This document shows positions 11,201-23,396 of a DNA stretch of 64,000 nucleotides, in pieces. The translations under genes were made by a program, and so were the position numbers. The DNA comes from Rugalucina vietnamica (lineage: Eukaryota; Mollusca; Bivalvia; Lucinida; Lucinidae): assembly GCA_964017185.1 (NCBI GenBank), contig OZ024880.1, positions 46,265,071 through 46,329,070 on the forward strand, read 5' to 3'. The stretch's first letter is position 1; the number at the start of each line of letters is the position of its first letter. The notes beneath the pieces were generated by a model that ran no database searches, had not been told where the DNA came from, and saw only the letters and a program-made list of their open reading frames with translations.

Positions 11201-13974
11201 ACTCGCTCATTATTTAAGTGATACTTTGCTGAAAAATTCCTCATTTTAGGGAGAGAGGGAATTTGTTCTACCATTGGGTGACAGTACGTTTGTTAAGTTG
11301 TCTTTGTCTAAGGTAGTTTCCTCTTTCTGTGGAAACTTTTCCTCTTTCTGTGGATACTTGGAATAGAATATGGTATCTATTGTGGCTTTCTCTGGATTTT
11401 CCATTTATCTTCATTTTATTCGTACTAAATAGGTATTTAAGTTAATGATGGAGAAACACTTAAAATCACACATGCGCTTATTGAGTCTCTGTTTACTTGT
11501 TTTCGCATGTTCATAAATGATCGGTAGTAGTATGCCTTTGTTCTTTCTGTATTATATTTTCAATATTCCATAATACTAGTTTCTTGTGGTTTTGGGATAC
11601 CATTTTATTATTTTTATACGAGCATGAGCTGTCACCAGTGACTGTTAATTAGGTCTCACCTTCCGTATTTGTATACAAAGAACAAAATACTGAACTGATG
11701 CGGAAGTCTTTCAGTGTATGACGGCTGAGTCACCACGTCCAAAGAAGAAGTGTCTTACATTTTTGAAGGGGTTCATGCCATTAAAATAACTGAAAACATC
11801 GACTGCTAAACAAAACGTGGAAGTGATTAGAATTGATCACTGAGTTTGGTCCTAACTTGTTAGACACTTGCACATTTAAGTAAGTATGGGGTGGTGCATG
11901 CGGGAGTGTTGGACGGAAGGATATCTATAGACACGTCTACAAGATGTACCGTTTCGAATTTATGTAAAACAGAATAAGAAATGAAAATGATTACTTTTAA
12001 AACTAAGGCAGCGCGAATACACTGAACACATCAAGAACATTTATACCACCTGCCATAGATGAATAGTTAGTTTCGTTCTAAAACACACATTTTACGTGTA
12101 TAAGGATTTCATGGTTTATGAGTACCTATACAAACTTTAAGACAGGCACAAATGCACAGCCCGCTGTTTTCGCACAAAATAGAGAAAGTATTGTTAAATC
12201 GAAACACAATCGTTTTAGATATTTTACCTATGCATGTTTATCCTTATTAGATTTTAGAAAGGGCATACAGTGTAATGTTTCAAAATGTCGAAAGAGAATA
12301 GACATAAAGCCATAGGCATTACCTTCCACGCGAGCATACAATGTCACGTGTATACGCTCACGTACCAAAGTTTGTTCAAGACATTAAGGGCGATACTATT
12401 GAAATAAAAGGTGACTCACCGACACGTCAAAGAACTATCATCTTATATTACAGCACCGTTATGTGACTTCCGCTCCTCACGTCTAAAGTTTATTGACACT
12501 TAGCGTAACGAAAACAACACGAGGTTGCGTTAAAAAGCTCCGAAAACTAACAAACATATACTTCGAATGGCACAAAAACAAACCAGTCCTCTAGCACTAT
12601 TAACTATCACTCGGTTGCTAAATCAGCCATTTCCTTCACCCACTTTTTAATATTGTTTTTAGCATTTTTCACACTTCACGAGACATAGTATCACTTGTTT
12701 GTATCTCAATTTAGACGCATTTTACAAAACCACAGGCACGCTTTCGTTTACATCAGAGAGCCAACAATGATCTTCCTGTGTTTAACATAACCTCGCAGTG
12801 TTTGCCTGTCAAGAAGGTGTTTGACAGGGCGATCCACGTTCTCCCTTACGGTTAATATCCTAATTTTCTAGCTAATTAACTATTAAAGTAAGACAATAAA
12901 ATAAAGTATATGTCATCAGGTTATGAAGTTAGAGTGACATTGTTTCGTTCAAAGAAGAGGGACTAATTTTAAGTGAAAATGTGTGAAAATATGCAAAATT
13001 GGCGATGAAATGGAGAGAAATAGAAATATCTAATGATATATAACATTAAAATTATATTAAATGATAGCTAGATCAATTGCCAGAGGTTCGAACACCCGAT
13101 AAAGCAAACTTACGTGCCGAGCTGTGAATAAGACTGAATTCCTTCAATGAAATAGAGCAAATGGATTAGTATCAGTGTATTATATAAAGTTTAACGAATG
13201 TCATAGTAAAATAGTTCCAAGCACATGCAAAACTGACATGTTTTGCTCAATGATTGAACACAGATACGATCAACTTATAAATCATTTAGACACGGTGTCA
13301 ATAGTTAATACACTATTTCGAACGTGCAATGTTCACCGTAACCCTATGGAATATGTTGTATCCTGATTTATTTGTTTATGTTTTGGACTGTGACCAGTTA
13401 ATTACCAATCAAAAGTGTTTTAAATAAATTAACATGTTTCCTTGAATTTAATATATTTGATGCTTCCTTAAATTGAAAGGAATAACTAGAAAAAATGACA
13501 ATCACTGGCAAAACGTGGAACCAATCGAAACAAGAGAATCTTTGCTGCGCTCTGACAGTTTGCACAAGACTATAAGTTAGGGTATAAAGTCACCTCTAGA
13601 ACTGCTTATCGATACTAAACGTAACAGATAGTGAATAAAGATGAGTGTAGCTGAACATGACACCGTGGATGAGATTGAATTCGTTGATAAAAACGGGACA
13701 CGGTAGGTCACCAAGTTTTATTCGTCACTATTGTTTTACAGTTTCGTATTTGGAAAAAAAAACACACAAAAGAAAGGTTTTGGGCTGTACTCGTGGCATC
13801 TACCCATTAAATACATACTGTTATCTTCTCTACATTGGAGTATTTCTGCACAATGAAGCATCTTCTCGGCTTACGAAACTTGGCCACAGTTTAAAGTATG
13901 GTACGTTATGTGTACTAAAGAATGTTTCAATAGCTTAACGTTTTAATACAACATTTTGCGATGAGATACATTTT

Positions 13975-14020
<46 letters not shown>

Positions 14021-17000
14021 TTTTTTTTACATTCTGCTTATGAGTTCATTTTTACCCATCAATGTTGAACGATTTTACTATATGAATGGTAACTTCTCAC
14101 AAAATATTTGGTCGTCCACGTACTTTTTAGCCGATTAGCTAAAACAACTAAAAGGGTGCACAATAGGGTAACCAAAATACAATACAGAAATACAGTTTCT
14201 TCTCATTATATCACACACTCTTTGCAGTTAACCATTACCCAATGCCTTTCAGAATGTAATGTTTTCACTCAGACCCATTATGTTCATTTTCTTGTACAAC
14301 AAGCACTGTTGTCTATCAGTACGTCAACGGACGACTCTATGATATCATCATAGTAATCAAGATTCATTACGAAAACACGCCCACGGCAGATATACAGACT
14401 TTTCTTAAGTTGTAAAAAATTTAAATTTTCAGTAGAAAGTTTTTGATATTTTTCTTATTTTTGCTCAAAACACAGATTGTGGGTACATGTTAGAACCGCC
14501 TCGGCGAGGCGGTTCTAACAAGTATCCACAATCTATGTTTTGGAGCAAAAATAAGAAAAATAGGTTCACCCCTGCAAACCCCATTTTTTTCTATATAAAA
14601 GTGGGGTTTAAGGGGGTACAAATTGCACGGACATGTTATCCTGATGTTGCCCTGTACTGCACTTATATTGGCATAATAAAAAGCAAATAAAGACAATCGC
14701 TTTATGCAGAATTGTGCATATACGAGACGTACAGTCTAATTCGATTTCGCATTACGTGACAAAGTGATTGAAAGATATACATGGCAGCTGTCAGTGTTCG
14801 AATTCAATTAATAAGAGCAATACATATCTCATTATTATGCATGGTTTTGTCCACCTTTTAGGGTGCAAGCATCTCGCTCCGCTTACCATATCCTCTTTTA
14901 TCAGTGTCTATTTGTTATTTCGGTTATTTCTCAGCTTGGATTTCAGGATGGAACTTTGTTGAAATTGTAAAAGGCAGTTCTGGATCATTGTTTATCTTTT
15001 CAAGATAGTCCCTTTCTACGCCACTATGTAGATTTTAGAACTGCTTAAGAATTGATTGTTCACTAAACAAAAACATCACATGCGAGCGTTATATAAAAAT
15101 TAGTTGACACTTTCACAGTGCCGATTAAACGTGTTGGTATCAAAGCTGAAGGTTCTGCAATTCTGACTACTTTGGATTCGTAGCTATTCTTGATATAGTT
15201 GATAGATGTTTGTTGAATGTTGTATCATATGCATGTAAATTAACTTGGTAACCACATGATTTATACTGTATATCATTTTTACGCCACCATTAATATCATA
15301 ATAATGATCAAAATGATCGTATTTGAAATGAAATCATGCACTGCTATGAAGAGAAACAAATTAAACCAAAACTGCACAACGCCCATCGTAAATACTCGGT
15401 GTAACAGATATTATATCAAGTTCAAAACGTTTGATACCCAATCTACAAGAATAGAGCCACGAATCATTTTAGCACTTGATAAAGTGCAAACCAATGAACG
15501 CAAATTCTTTATTTAACCGTTCGTCTGTGCGCTAGTCCATCCGTCTATCTGTCTGTTGTCTGTCTGCCCGTCCGCATCTGTCTGTATGTACGTCTGTCTT
15601 CTCTTACTAAAGAAGAATAAAATAATAATGGTTTGATCCTTTGGAAGCAGTAAAAACATTCAAAGGGAGAAAGTATGGACTATATTGCACAATTTCGGGT
15701 AATGAACCCTCATCAGTAGTCCCATTTAAACCGGCAACGAACGCCAGACTAGTGTACTGTAATTTCGAAAATTTACACGAGAAGTCTAAATCAAAGACAC
15801 ATTCCTAAAAGGGGTCCAAAAATTTAAACATTGCATAGAAGTATGTTTCTAAACGTGAGTGTTTTGAACACTCTGAATATCTTTACTGATCTCAAAGGAC
15901 CTATGTATAGGAATCGTGAACTGTGACCAGGAATGGTTAGCTGTTTGTTTGTATTGAGGTTTAACGTCCCAGTCAACAACCTCTCAGTCAAGGAATGGTA
16001 GATATTTCAAGGGTTGGGCCAATTTTAACCAATTATCTATGAAAATTCATTGAATATAACTTCACCTGCCGATCACGTGATCACGTGAAGTATTGTTAGT
16101 TGTCACGTGGCTATATCTTTGTCGCTGAAGGTGTTTAAATTCCAAGTCAGTCTACATTACATTTAGGTCAGTGGTTCTCTTGACCATCATGTACACCGCA
16201 TTTTAATGACCATCACTTGAACTTGACCTACATGTACCATGTTATTTTAAGTGTTAAGCCTTGTTAAGACATGGTCAACCCTCAATTGAACCTTTGGATG
16301 TCCACTCGAATAAGATGACGTTTTAGCATCGTCGCCGCCCTGCCTACAGCTTGCTTAGTTGAAATTGCAGAGTATAAACGAAATTGCAGAGTATAAACAA
16401 ATGCAACGAGAGAACAAAATCTGATAGTCTTATAACGTTGCTGAATTTTCTTAACAAGAACTCCGCGGAGGTCGATATCGCACCTGCATCGGGCAAAATA
16501 ACTGAAAACGTGAAATATAGGTCGAGGGCACCAGGTTTAGGTGTGTTCTGAAAGGGTATATGAAGGACATTTACTATGCAAGGTTTCACACTCGCAGCTA
16601 TCACTGATGCAGAAGACGTAAAAATTAACAAAGTCAATAGACCATAAAATATAGGTCAAGGTCAGCGAATCAATATGCATGTTTGAAGAGTATGTCAAGG
16701 ACTATTACTATGCAAGGTTTCACACTCGCAGCTATCACTGATGCAGAGAAAAACAAACTTCGACGTAAAAATTAACAAAGTCAATGGACCGTGAAATATA
16801 GGTCAATGTCAGCAGGTCAAGGTGCGTGCTTGAAGGGTATGTCAGGGACAATTACTATGCAATGTTTCACACTCACAGCTATCACTGATACAGAGAAAAC
16901 GAAACTTTGACGTAAAAATCAACATAGTCAATGGACCGTGAAATATACGTAAAGGGCACCGGGTCAAGGTGCGTGCTTGAAGGGTATGTCAAGGACAATT

Positions 17001-20000
17001 ACTATGCAAGGTTTCATACTCCTAGCTTTCACTGATGTAGAGAAAACCAAAACTTCGACATAAATGTCAAACTTCGACGTAAATGTTGACGGACGGACGA
17101 ACGGAAATTTGGACTCCTATATCGCACCCTGCTATAAGCAAGTGAGATAAAATTCTCTTTCATTGTGCTTACATGACAATTGTGAGGCAAGGAGTTCAGC
17201 CAGTATCTGCAGTAAATGAAATATATTTTTTCTTTATTTTGGACATCACTTTCAAAATGCATTTACCCATGTTGTTTCTAGGAAACCATTTGGTTGCTGC
17301 AGGTTGAGTTATTTTAAATTACAGTGTATTTTACAGACTGCATATGATGTCTGGGTTTCAAAACAAACTGATAGTGGACCCAAATTGTTTGTATCTCATC
17401 AATCATGCACATGACATGCATTTCTTTATCCAAAAATGAGCATGCATCATGATGCATTTTACATACACTCGTTTCATGTGTTTTCGATTTATCACAATGT
17501 TTTCTTCATTGACACCTGGAACTCGTCATCAATCTACCTTTTCTCTGTGTTTACCCATATTTGATGAATGGATTTTTACAGCATTATCGATTGGGTCCAC
17601 TTTCATTTGTAGGGGTGTTAGGAGTGATTTTTTTTTAATTTTTATCTCATTTTTCTATGAAATTCCACTAAGCAAACAGAATAGCCCCAGATGGGACGCC
17701 GCGTTCTGCGGTGGCACATCTGGGGCTATGCTGTTTGCTTATGTCCCACAAAAGGGACACCAGGCTTAAATGAGTTAATATCACTGTATTGTCATTCGGG
17801 CCATACACGTACGTGTGTCGCACATGCAAATCATGCGTTTGTCGAGTTTGTCGAGTCACACCAAATAGCATAGTCCGTACTTTCTTTCTTAGTTCCGTTG
17901 TTGCTCTGTGAATGAAGGTGATCTTTTTGCGCATTTCCGATTTGGTAGATAGCACTTGAACAGATCTTGTCCAAGTTTTGTTGTCAGTCGATTTCCTTAT
18001 ATGGATTATTCTCTTCTAACTACTCTAGTATATGGAGCATTTCTAGCTTTAAACGTTTCAGAAATGCTAATTTTCAGATACAATAAAAAATCGAGCAACA
18101 AAATTTTGTCAAAAATCCAGACTGAACGAAGTTACACAGCCAATTTTGAATATTGTTTGCAATAATATCGTGTAAAATGAATCTTGATATTCATGTCCAA
18201 TATCAAGATTTCGATAGTAATAAACAAGACAACTGTAATGAGCTCAAAAAGCAAGAGTTATCGTTATTTAGTTCTTGTGAAATTTGTATGATTTAATATA
18301 GACTACAAATATTGTGATGAAAACCATATGGAAGAAGAAATTTGCATATCCCATCAATAGAAGAAGTAAAAAGAATGGAAAAATGAAAATATATCAAAAA
18401 GGCTCGCTTTGATTTTTTTTATTTAAAAATATGAATAATTGAACAGAAAATTTAAATTCTCTAACTACAGTGCTGTAGAAAGCCTCATCTTATTCAGATC
18501 CAGCCGGTTTTGAAAGGGAAATAGTAAATTTTTACATGTAAGTTAAGCTTTTCAAAAATGTTACTATGGCATACTAATTGTCGGGCTCGCGATGTACGAC
18601 AAGTGGTGGTTTGGGCCTTGTATCTCATCTAATATTTATCAGAATTTAATAATTTTGGTATCATCACATTGGCAATTTTCGAATCTAAACACCATACATC
18701 ACAAGCTTTAAAAAAGATATTTTTGAAAACTTCAAATGGGATATGCATCTTTGTAATGGGTGGGTGTGGGAAAATGCTTATAGCAGCTCAAAAAGCGTGG
18801 AAAGACCTATCAATATACATTATCTTATTTGATAATCATTTCCCTTTTCAAAAACCATTTTGTTTTTGTTATTCTAAAAGTATTCTCGGAATTGTACTAG
18901 ACAAATGTGTTCAAACATTTGGAAAAATATTTTCTGCAAAAAAATGTATTTTTGCCCTAGAATGCTATATTCATTTTTACCTTTCAATTTCGTTATTTGG
19001 TAAGTAGTTTAAGAATACAGTTACAGTTTAAAACACATTCCGTTGACATATTTTAGATCTATCCTGTGAAAAACGAAATTGAAAATATTTCCAAAAGTCT
19101 GTTTTTCTCATTTTTGAAAATCGATAACTTTTTAAAAAGCACGGATACCCCACAAATATTTTGCTTTTTGAGTAGCATTCCACCTATATTTTAAGCTGTC
19201 TTAAAATCATAGATTTATTTATCAACAAAAATTGGTATCGAGACACCTTAACTGAGAGTTGGAGTGATCCCTTGTGATCATAGTTATACAATTGAACATT
19301 TTCAGACAAGATTTTAAAACCACATGCTGAAAGTGGAGCCTGTTCTTTAGATGGCATCATGAAAACATGTCAGTGAGATGTATACCTCCTTAAACCCTAC
19401 TTTTATATAGTAAAACTGGGGTTAACAGGGGTTTACCAATTTTTCTTATTCAAAACATTGATTGTGGGTACTCGTTAACTCGCCGAGGCGGTTCTAACGT
19501 GTACCCACAATCAATTTTTTGAATAAACTTATTAAAAATATCAAAAATTTTCAATTTTTACAGCTGCAAAAAAATCTGTATTTTGCATGGGCAATTTTCG
19601 TAATGGTATAATTATGCATAAATATTGGTGGTGTAGTTATTATTTTTTCAATGCTGAAAATAGAGAGTTGTCACGGTCCCAGTAAGAATTCTGATGTTGT
19701 TTTGAGCTGCGCCGCACAAGGCATTTTAAAACAACTTGAAATCGAGACAGCTTTTGTGGTTAGTTTTATGAGGGACAAGTAAAATGGCAAGTGGGACAAG
19801 TAAAATGACAAAGCATATCGCAGACCACAAAATGTCCTTGGCAATATTCTTTTAAGGAAAAATACAATGGTCGTTAATGCATGGTTCTACATGGTACAAT
19901 CAGAACAGTTGAGCCACCGCGTGGAAAAACCAACAATCTGCATATGCGAAAACAAAGACGCAGATCAGCTTCGCGGTAACCGCGAAGCTGATCAGCGCCT

Positions 20001-22021
20001 TTGTTTCCTCTACTACCTAAATCCAAAATTTCAAGCTTCTAGCCGTCTTCTATAACTGTATAGGCCGGTTTGTGTCGGACCTGGTCGGAACCCAATTTGT
20101 TGGTTTTCTCACGCACAGGCTCATTTGTTTGGCTGCAGTCGACTGACACTTCGACAGCACGTTTATCAGATCAATATATTAATTAAACATTTCATTTAAT
20201 TGTTTCTTTCTGTTAAACAATATAAAAATACAAGTCAACAGTATGGCATTTGTGCATCGTCACTGTAAACAAATTGTTCTGCTGAAATCAGGGAGAGGGA
20301 CTCAGTGTCTGTTTTTACGTTTTCCTGTTCAGCAGTACTGTCACTGCTACGCCACGCGATATGGAATGTTCGGTAATATATGAACGTGACAAAATGTACC
20401 TTCGGACATTCTGACGTTACTATTAGAAAATTGCAAAAATGCAGGAAAATCATGTAATCTATGTTTTAGAAATAACAATGTATTTGTAATCTTTGAGCAC
20501 TGGACTACAAAATAAATGAGTTTTAAAACATATTTATTCTCAATATTTGGAGTTATCTGCCATTGGTTTAACGCATAATTAACATTATTTTCCCATATGT
20601 GCCGTCAAACGGTAACCTTAGCAACCACATGGTCACAATAATAGACACAATTTCGACAGATTCCTTGTTATGATAATATTTTTCCATCTAAACAATAGTT
20701 CCTGGCCAATATATAAACAATTTTCAGCGAATACTTTAGTTTTGTAGGCACCGCTCCCCTAACATGCAGAATTGCATTACGCAACTTGGACGTCATTTTT
20801 CAGAACAATCATCAACGCCTTTAAATTCGTCATAAATAAAAACACAATTAAATTAATCTGGTCAAATAAAGACTATTGGACGCAAGAAACAGTATACTTT
20901 CAAAATAACATTGGATTTCTAATAGACAAAATATTGTCCGGAAGTACATTTTCTCGCGTTGTGGCCCATATAGTAATTAAGGGACTTAGAGTCAGTTTAG
21001 CGCCAATAACTACATATATTCATGGTGTCCGGAGAAGATTGCTTCTATCTGCACTTGGCAGTGTAGTGTCTCCGGCATTCTTTTAGGCCATACATGTTTT
21101 TTTTCAGTGTATCTTTGAATGTCTTTGTGTCTTTTCTGTTTGCAAATAACTGGATTTCTCTGTCTGCTTTGCTTCTCAGCCAAGAGTCCTATATGAGCCG
21201 CGACGCGAGAAATTGGTCTTCGGGGTTTCCGACCATGTCCGACACAAAGCTGAGTAGCCTGAGTAGCTACAGAAGATGGATTGAAGCTTGAAATTTCGGA
21301 TTTACGTAAACACAAGAGGAATTGTACTATCCGTGTAGCGAAAACAAAGGCGCTGATCAGCTTCGCAGTACTGCGAAGCTGATCTGTCCTTTAATTTCGC
21401 GCAGGTAAAAATACGGTTTTCTTATGGCCCTGTGTTTTGTCTAGATTATTTTACAAGTACTGTTTTTAGGCTGTTTTCCAAATGACTTAACTAGAATCAC
21501 ATTGACATAAAAATGATACCATTCTCGTCAAATCAACTTTATAAAGATTGGCATATGTCCTTGAAGAATAAATTCCGTTTTGAAATGTGCCCAGTTTTCT
21601 AATAAGATTGATTTCGCCATCATTTAAGACCGTGTCATTTTGACTTGGTTCAACTTTGAACTATCGCAGGCTGGGTTCTTTGTTGACAATTTTCTGACAA
21701 TATTTGTTTTTCATTAATTATTTATTTGTTTACTTATTTTAATATCGTAGGCTGGGTTCTTATGTTAACAATGACAATCTGTCTATGTCTTATCAAGTCC
21801 GCATCACACATAGTATTTATCTGCCTTCTCCGTATTATGACATAGTCCATGCAGAGGTACCAGTTTTTGGACTTTGGAAGCGTCCAGGATATATTGTTTC
21901 CGCTAGGAAGACGGACGACAGTGTTCTGGTGCTTTCATACCCTCCAGAACCTGTTACTCCATCCCAGGCCTTTTTGCGTGTACCGCCCCCGGCAAGGAAA
22001 TCGCTTGGTATATCAAATTAA
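7390..22021 (+). CDS. Hypothetical four-exon gene, predicted single-pass membrane protein (157 aa model)
   Basis: Not recognised. Exons proposed by hand: 7390-7452 (ATG, 21 codons, donor GTAAGT), 11097-11184 (acceptor CTGCACACCAG, donor GTGAGT), 13651-13702 (acceptor GTGTAG preceded by a TACTAAAC branch-like motif, donor GTAGGT) and 21751-22021 (acceptor AATATCGTAG, stop TAA). All junction phases agree (0, 1, 2) and the total is 474 nt with no internal stop. The product starts MEKAFFYTRRFAEFLENERY and has one hydrophobic helix at residues 22-50 (ISFLYRVVIVTMATVLFASF onward). A polar region of about 105 residues follows and ends PPPARKSLGISN. This would suit a small type-II or signal-anchor membrane protein. 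The introns contain several MITEs; one copy ends about 30 bp before exon 2. The last-exon acceptor is present twice (21660-21669 and 21741-21750). Individual exons are short, so chance assembly remains possible. Confidence 0.4.
8240..8268. repeat. Poly(A) tract
   Basis: About 29 uninterrupted A residues are followed by AAC/AAT triplets. It could be the tail of a retroposed sequence or a simple microsatellite. No clear retrosequence precedes it. Confidence 0.7.
8625..9631. mobile_element. MITE family A, copy 2, split by a nested hAT-like element
   Basis: The left part (8625-8735) and the right part (9502-9631) together form a normal family A element: hairpin, then CGGATAGTACAGTTCC, then the GGCTC end. 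The 4 bp outside both ends read TAAT. The middle is the separate element at 8736-9501. Confidence 0.8.
8736..9501. mobile_element. hAT-like non-autonomous TIR element with 8-bp target duplication
   Basis: The element begins CCCAGGGGGGGTACTC and ends GAGTACC, a C-run, CTGGG. Its terminal inverted repeats continue inward to GATACATAGGCGAGGC and its complement GCCTCGCCTATGTATAC. It is flanked on both sides by CGGATAGT, an exact 8-bp duplication of family A sequence. TIRs near CAGGG and 8-bp duplications are the hAT signature. The interior is a degenerate series of ACCCCAAAAAAATA motifs and also holds a SINE tail piece (GTTGGTGGGACGTTAAATCC near 8960-8990). There is no transposase. Confidence 0.8.
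9689..9910. mobile_element. MITE family A, copy 3 (inverted)
   Basis: It begins GAGCCGCGACGCGAG, carries the CGCTGATCAGCTTCGCGGTT hairpin in its right half, and ends GATGCGGCTC. Orientation is opposite to copy 1. It lies only 57 bp from copy 2. Confidence 0.75.
10620..10780 (+). repeat. Dispersed repeat family D, partial copy
   Basis: GAGTGGCCACCATTTGGGAA and the GGTTTAGGGTGAAAGT region match the family D body in degraded form. Confidence 0.4.
10785..11068. mobile_element. MITE family B, copy 1
   Basis: Family B is about 280 bp. It has ends of the type CATTACGAAAACATGCCCATG and a perfect central hairpin, TTAGAACCGCCTCG facing CGAGGCGGTTCTAA, inside TGTGGGTACA...TGTACCCACA arms. One half carries a GGTATACCCCTGC/GGGGTATAC-type sub-hairpin. 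In this copy the hairpin centre is at about 10930. It ends about 30 bp upstream of the proposed exon at 11097. Twelve copies were found in the window. Confidence 0.8.
11185..13650. other. Intronic or intergenic stretch without recognisable features
   Basis: AT-rich sequence with only short chance ORFs. I see no domain-bearing frame, tandem repeat or TIR element here. Confidence 0.5.
13980..14013. repeat. Poly(T) tract
   Basis: A run of about 33 T residues, followed after a short gap by another T-rich stretch. It may be the poly(A) of a minus-strand retroposed copy, but no body was identified. Confidence 0.7.
14365..14645. mobile_element. MITE family B, copy 2
   Basis: Full-length: CATTACGAAAACACGCCC start, hairpin TTAGAACCGCCTCGGCGAGG at about 14491, and a GTGGGGTTTAAGGGGGTACA arm. 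It lies in the third intron of the proposed 7390-22021 gene. Confidence 0.8.
14700..16320. other. No gene seen; short (GTCT)n-rich tract at 15530-15600
   Basis: AT-rich sequence with chance ORFs only. The 15530-15600 interval is a degenerate GTCT/GTCC microsatellite. A SINE-tail-like fragment (GAGGTTTAACGTCCCAGTC) lies at 15957-15976. Confidence 0.45.
16490..17150. repeat. Tandem array, about 145 bp unit, about four units
   Basis: Blocks with GTGAAATATAGGTCAA, ACTATGCAAGGTTTCACACT and AACTTTGACGTAAAAAT recur at about 16512, 16643, 16790 and 16936. The array ends in TGACGGACGGACGAACGGAA, the same GGAC-type terminus used by the larger array-bearing elements at 43-45 kb and 62 kb. It probably lies inside a non-autonomous mobile element. 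Confidence 0.7.
17600..17775. mobile_element. MITE family C, copy 1 (hairpin element)
   Basis: AAGCAAACAGAATAGCCCCA at 17670 is answered by TGGGGCTATGCTGTTTGCTT ending at 17740. The loop is GATGGGACGCCGCG...GGCACATC. Flanking AGTGGAATTTCAT and TTAAATGAGTTAAT segments recur around 59725-59880, defining a second family member. Confidence 0.65.
17790..19340. other. No feature recognised
   Basis: Very AT-rich. The longest frame (from about 18669) has Phe/Ile/Lys-rich composition with no motif and is probably chance. Confidence 0.4.
19354..19606. mobile_element. MITE family B, copy 3 (inverted)
   Basis: GTAAAACTGGGGTTAACAGG, the TGTGGGTACTCGTTAACTCG arm and the CAATTTTCGTAATGG end identify the family in reverse orientation. 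The left half of the central hairpin has lost about 14 bp. Confidence 0.75.
19911..20122. mobile_element. MITE family A, copy 4
   Basis: Starts GAGCCACCGCGTGG, hairpin GCAGATCAGCTTCGCGGTAA, ends ACGCACAGGCTC. It is shorter than copy 1 because part of the segment after the hairpin (TCGCTACACGGATAGT) is missing. Confidence 0.75.
21195..21430. mobile_element. MITE family A, copy 5 (inverted, right end decayed)
   Basis: GAGCCGCGACGCGAGAAATT start and GCTGATCAGCTTCGCAGTAC hairpin. The right terminus has decayed to TATGGCCCT instead of GGCTC. Confidence 0.7.
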
Positions 22022-22419
22022 AAAGACAAGGTTGTCATGTGCGGTGTAGAAAATAATGTGGCATCATGAGTTCTTTTTTATTTCACCTCATCTAAATTGG
22101 TCATCGCAGGGTAATAGGTACTGACAATATTGTGGTATGTTTATTACCTGAAAATGCCATTTTAACGTTTACGTATGTTTTTTCACAATCCTCCCAGCTT
22201 TTCAACAAGTTTTGATTTAATAGTTTGGCAAACTTCTCGTTCACTCATCTCTTTGGCTTAGAGTAGTCAGCAGCAATTTCTGTTTGGTTTCCTCAACCAT
22301 AGCAATTCAAGTGTTTTAATGCATCTATCTGTATGCTGTATCTTCCACTTTGCAGTTCTTCGGTGTGGTCAGTACTGTTTACGTGCGTACATTTAAAGAA
22401 TACCCAGTGTCATTATTTT

Positions 22420-22654
22420 GAGCCTGTGCGTGATAAAACCAACAATTTGGGTTCCGACCAGGTCCGACACAAACCAGGCTGTACAGTGATAGCATAAAAC
22501 TAGATGCTTGAAACTTTGGGTATAAGTAGAAGAGGAATAGTACTATCCGTGTTGTGAAAATAAAAGGCGCTGATCAGCTGTGCAGTTACTGCACAGCTGA
22601 TCTGCGTCTTTGTTTTCGCATATGCAGATTGTTGTTTTCCCCACGCGGCGGCTC
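22420..22654. mobile_element. MITE family A, copy 6 (inverted)
   Basis: GAGCCTGTGCGTGATAAAAC start, hairpin GCTGATCAGCTGTGCAGTTA, end GGCGGCTC. It lies about 250 bp upstream of the DUOXA start codon and so could sit in or near its 5' region. Confidence 0.75.
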
Positions 22655-22900
22655 GTTTCCCATTGTTTTCGATAGCTTAAAAGGGACCCCCGCTGATCGT
22701 GGTTGACAAGCCAGGGAAGTGTTCAGTGAATGTTTTAAGGGCCTACCCATGCTACGAGGACTGAGCATTGTGGATCTAAAGAGGACTGCTCAGTCACTAA
22801 GTCAATTTTGGCTACTCCTCACAGCAAAATACCATGAAGAAATGAGCCGCCTGTGTGTTGTTTGAATGATTTTGTTATTCCTCAGTTTATACCTTTCAGA

Positions 22901-23360
22901 ATGACATGGTTTCGAGCGTTCAGAGACGAGTTCGGTTACTCTAACTACGGTGAATACAGAACCTCGGTCACACAAGATATACCATATGCCACGGTTATCT
23001 ACGCATGCGTACTCATATCTGTTGCCGCTCTTATAGCTGCTGCTGGAATAAGAGGAAAAGAGGTAGATCTTTATTTGTTTTAACATGGTAGCTAGGATCA
23101 GTCACAAATACCATGACTAACAGTAGCATTGAAGTGCCAGTCGAGCTAATTTAGTCAGTACCCATATTATTTTGCATTCGTGTGCTCTCAGAAATGGTGT
23201 TTGTTTTGTATGGTGAGGACTGTAAGCCGTGTTTGGACGGCAGAAACTGTATACTAGCTATTGATATGACATAAATCTTACTAATGTTTAAAACCAGGCA
23301 AATCTGTGTCAAACATTTAATGCATGTTGCAAACTTTTCTCTTCCTGTAATGAACTTGAA

Positions 23361-23396
<36 letters not shown>

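Noticed and set aside
18669-19007. 112-residue plus-strand frame with MGGCGKMLIAA (P-loop-like)
   Set aside because: The glycine motif does not fit GxxxxGK[ST]. Composition is AT-driven and no splice or start context supports it.
20505-20550. Possible second LINE 3' end, sharing GAGAATAAATATGTTT with 48672-48692
   Set aside because: Only about 25 bp match. That is not enough to call an element, although it is used as a hint for the LINE 3' border.
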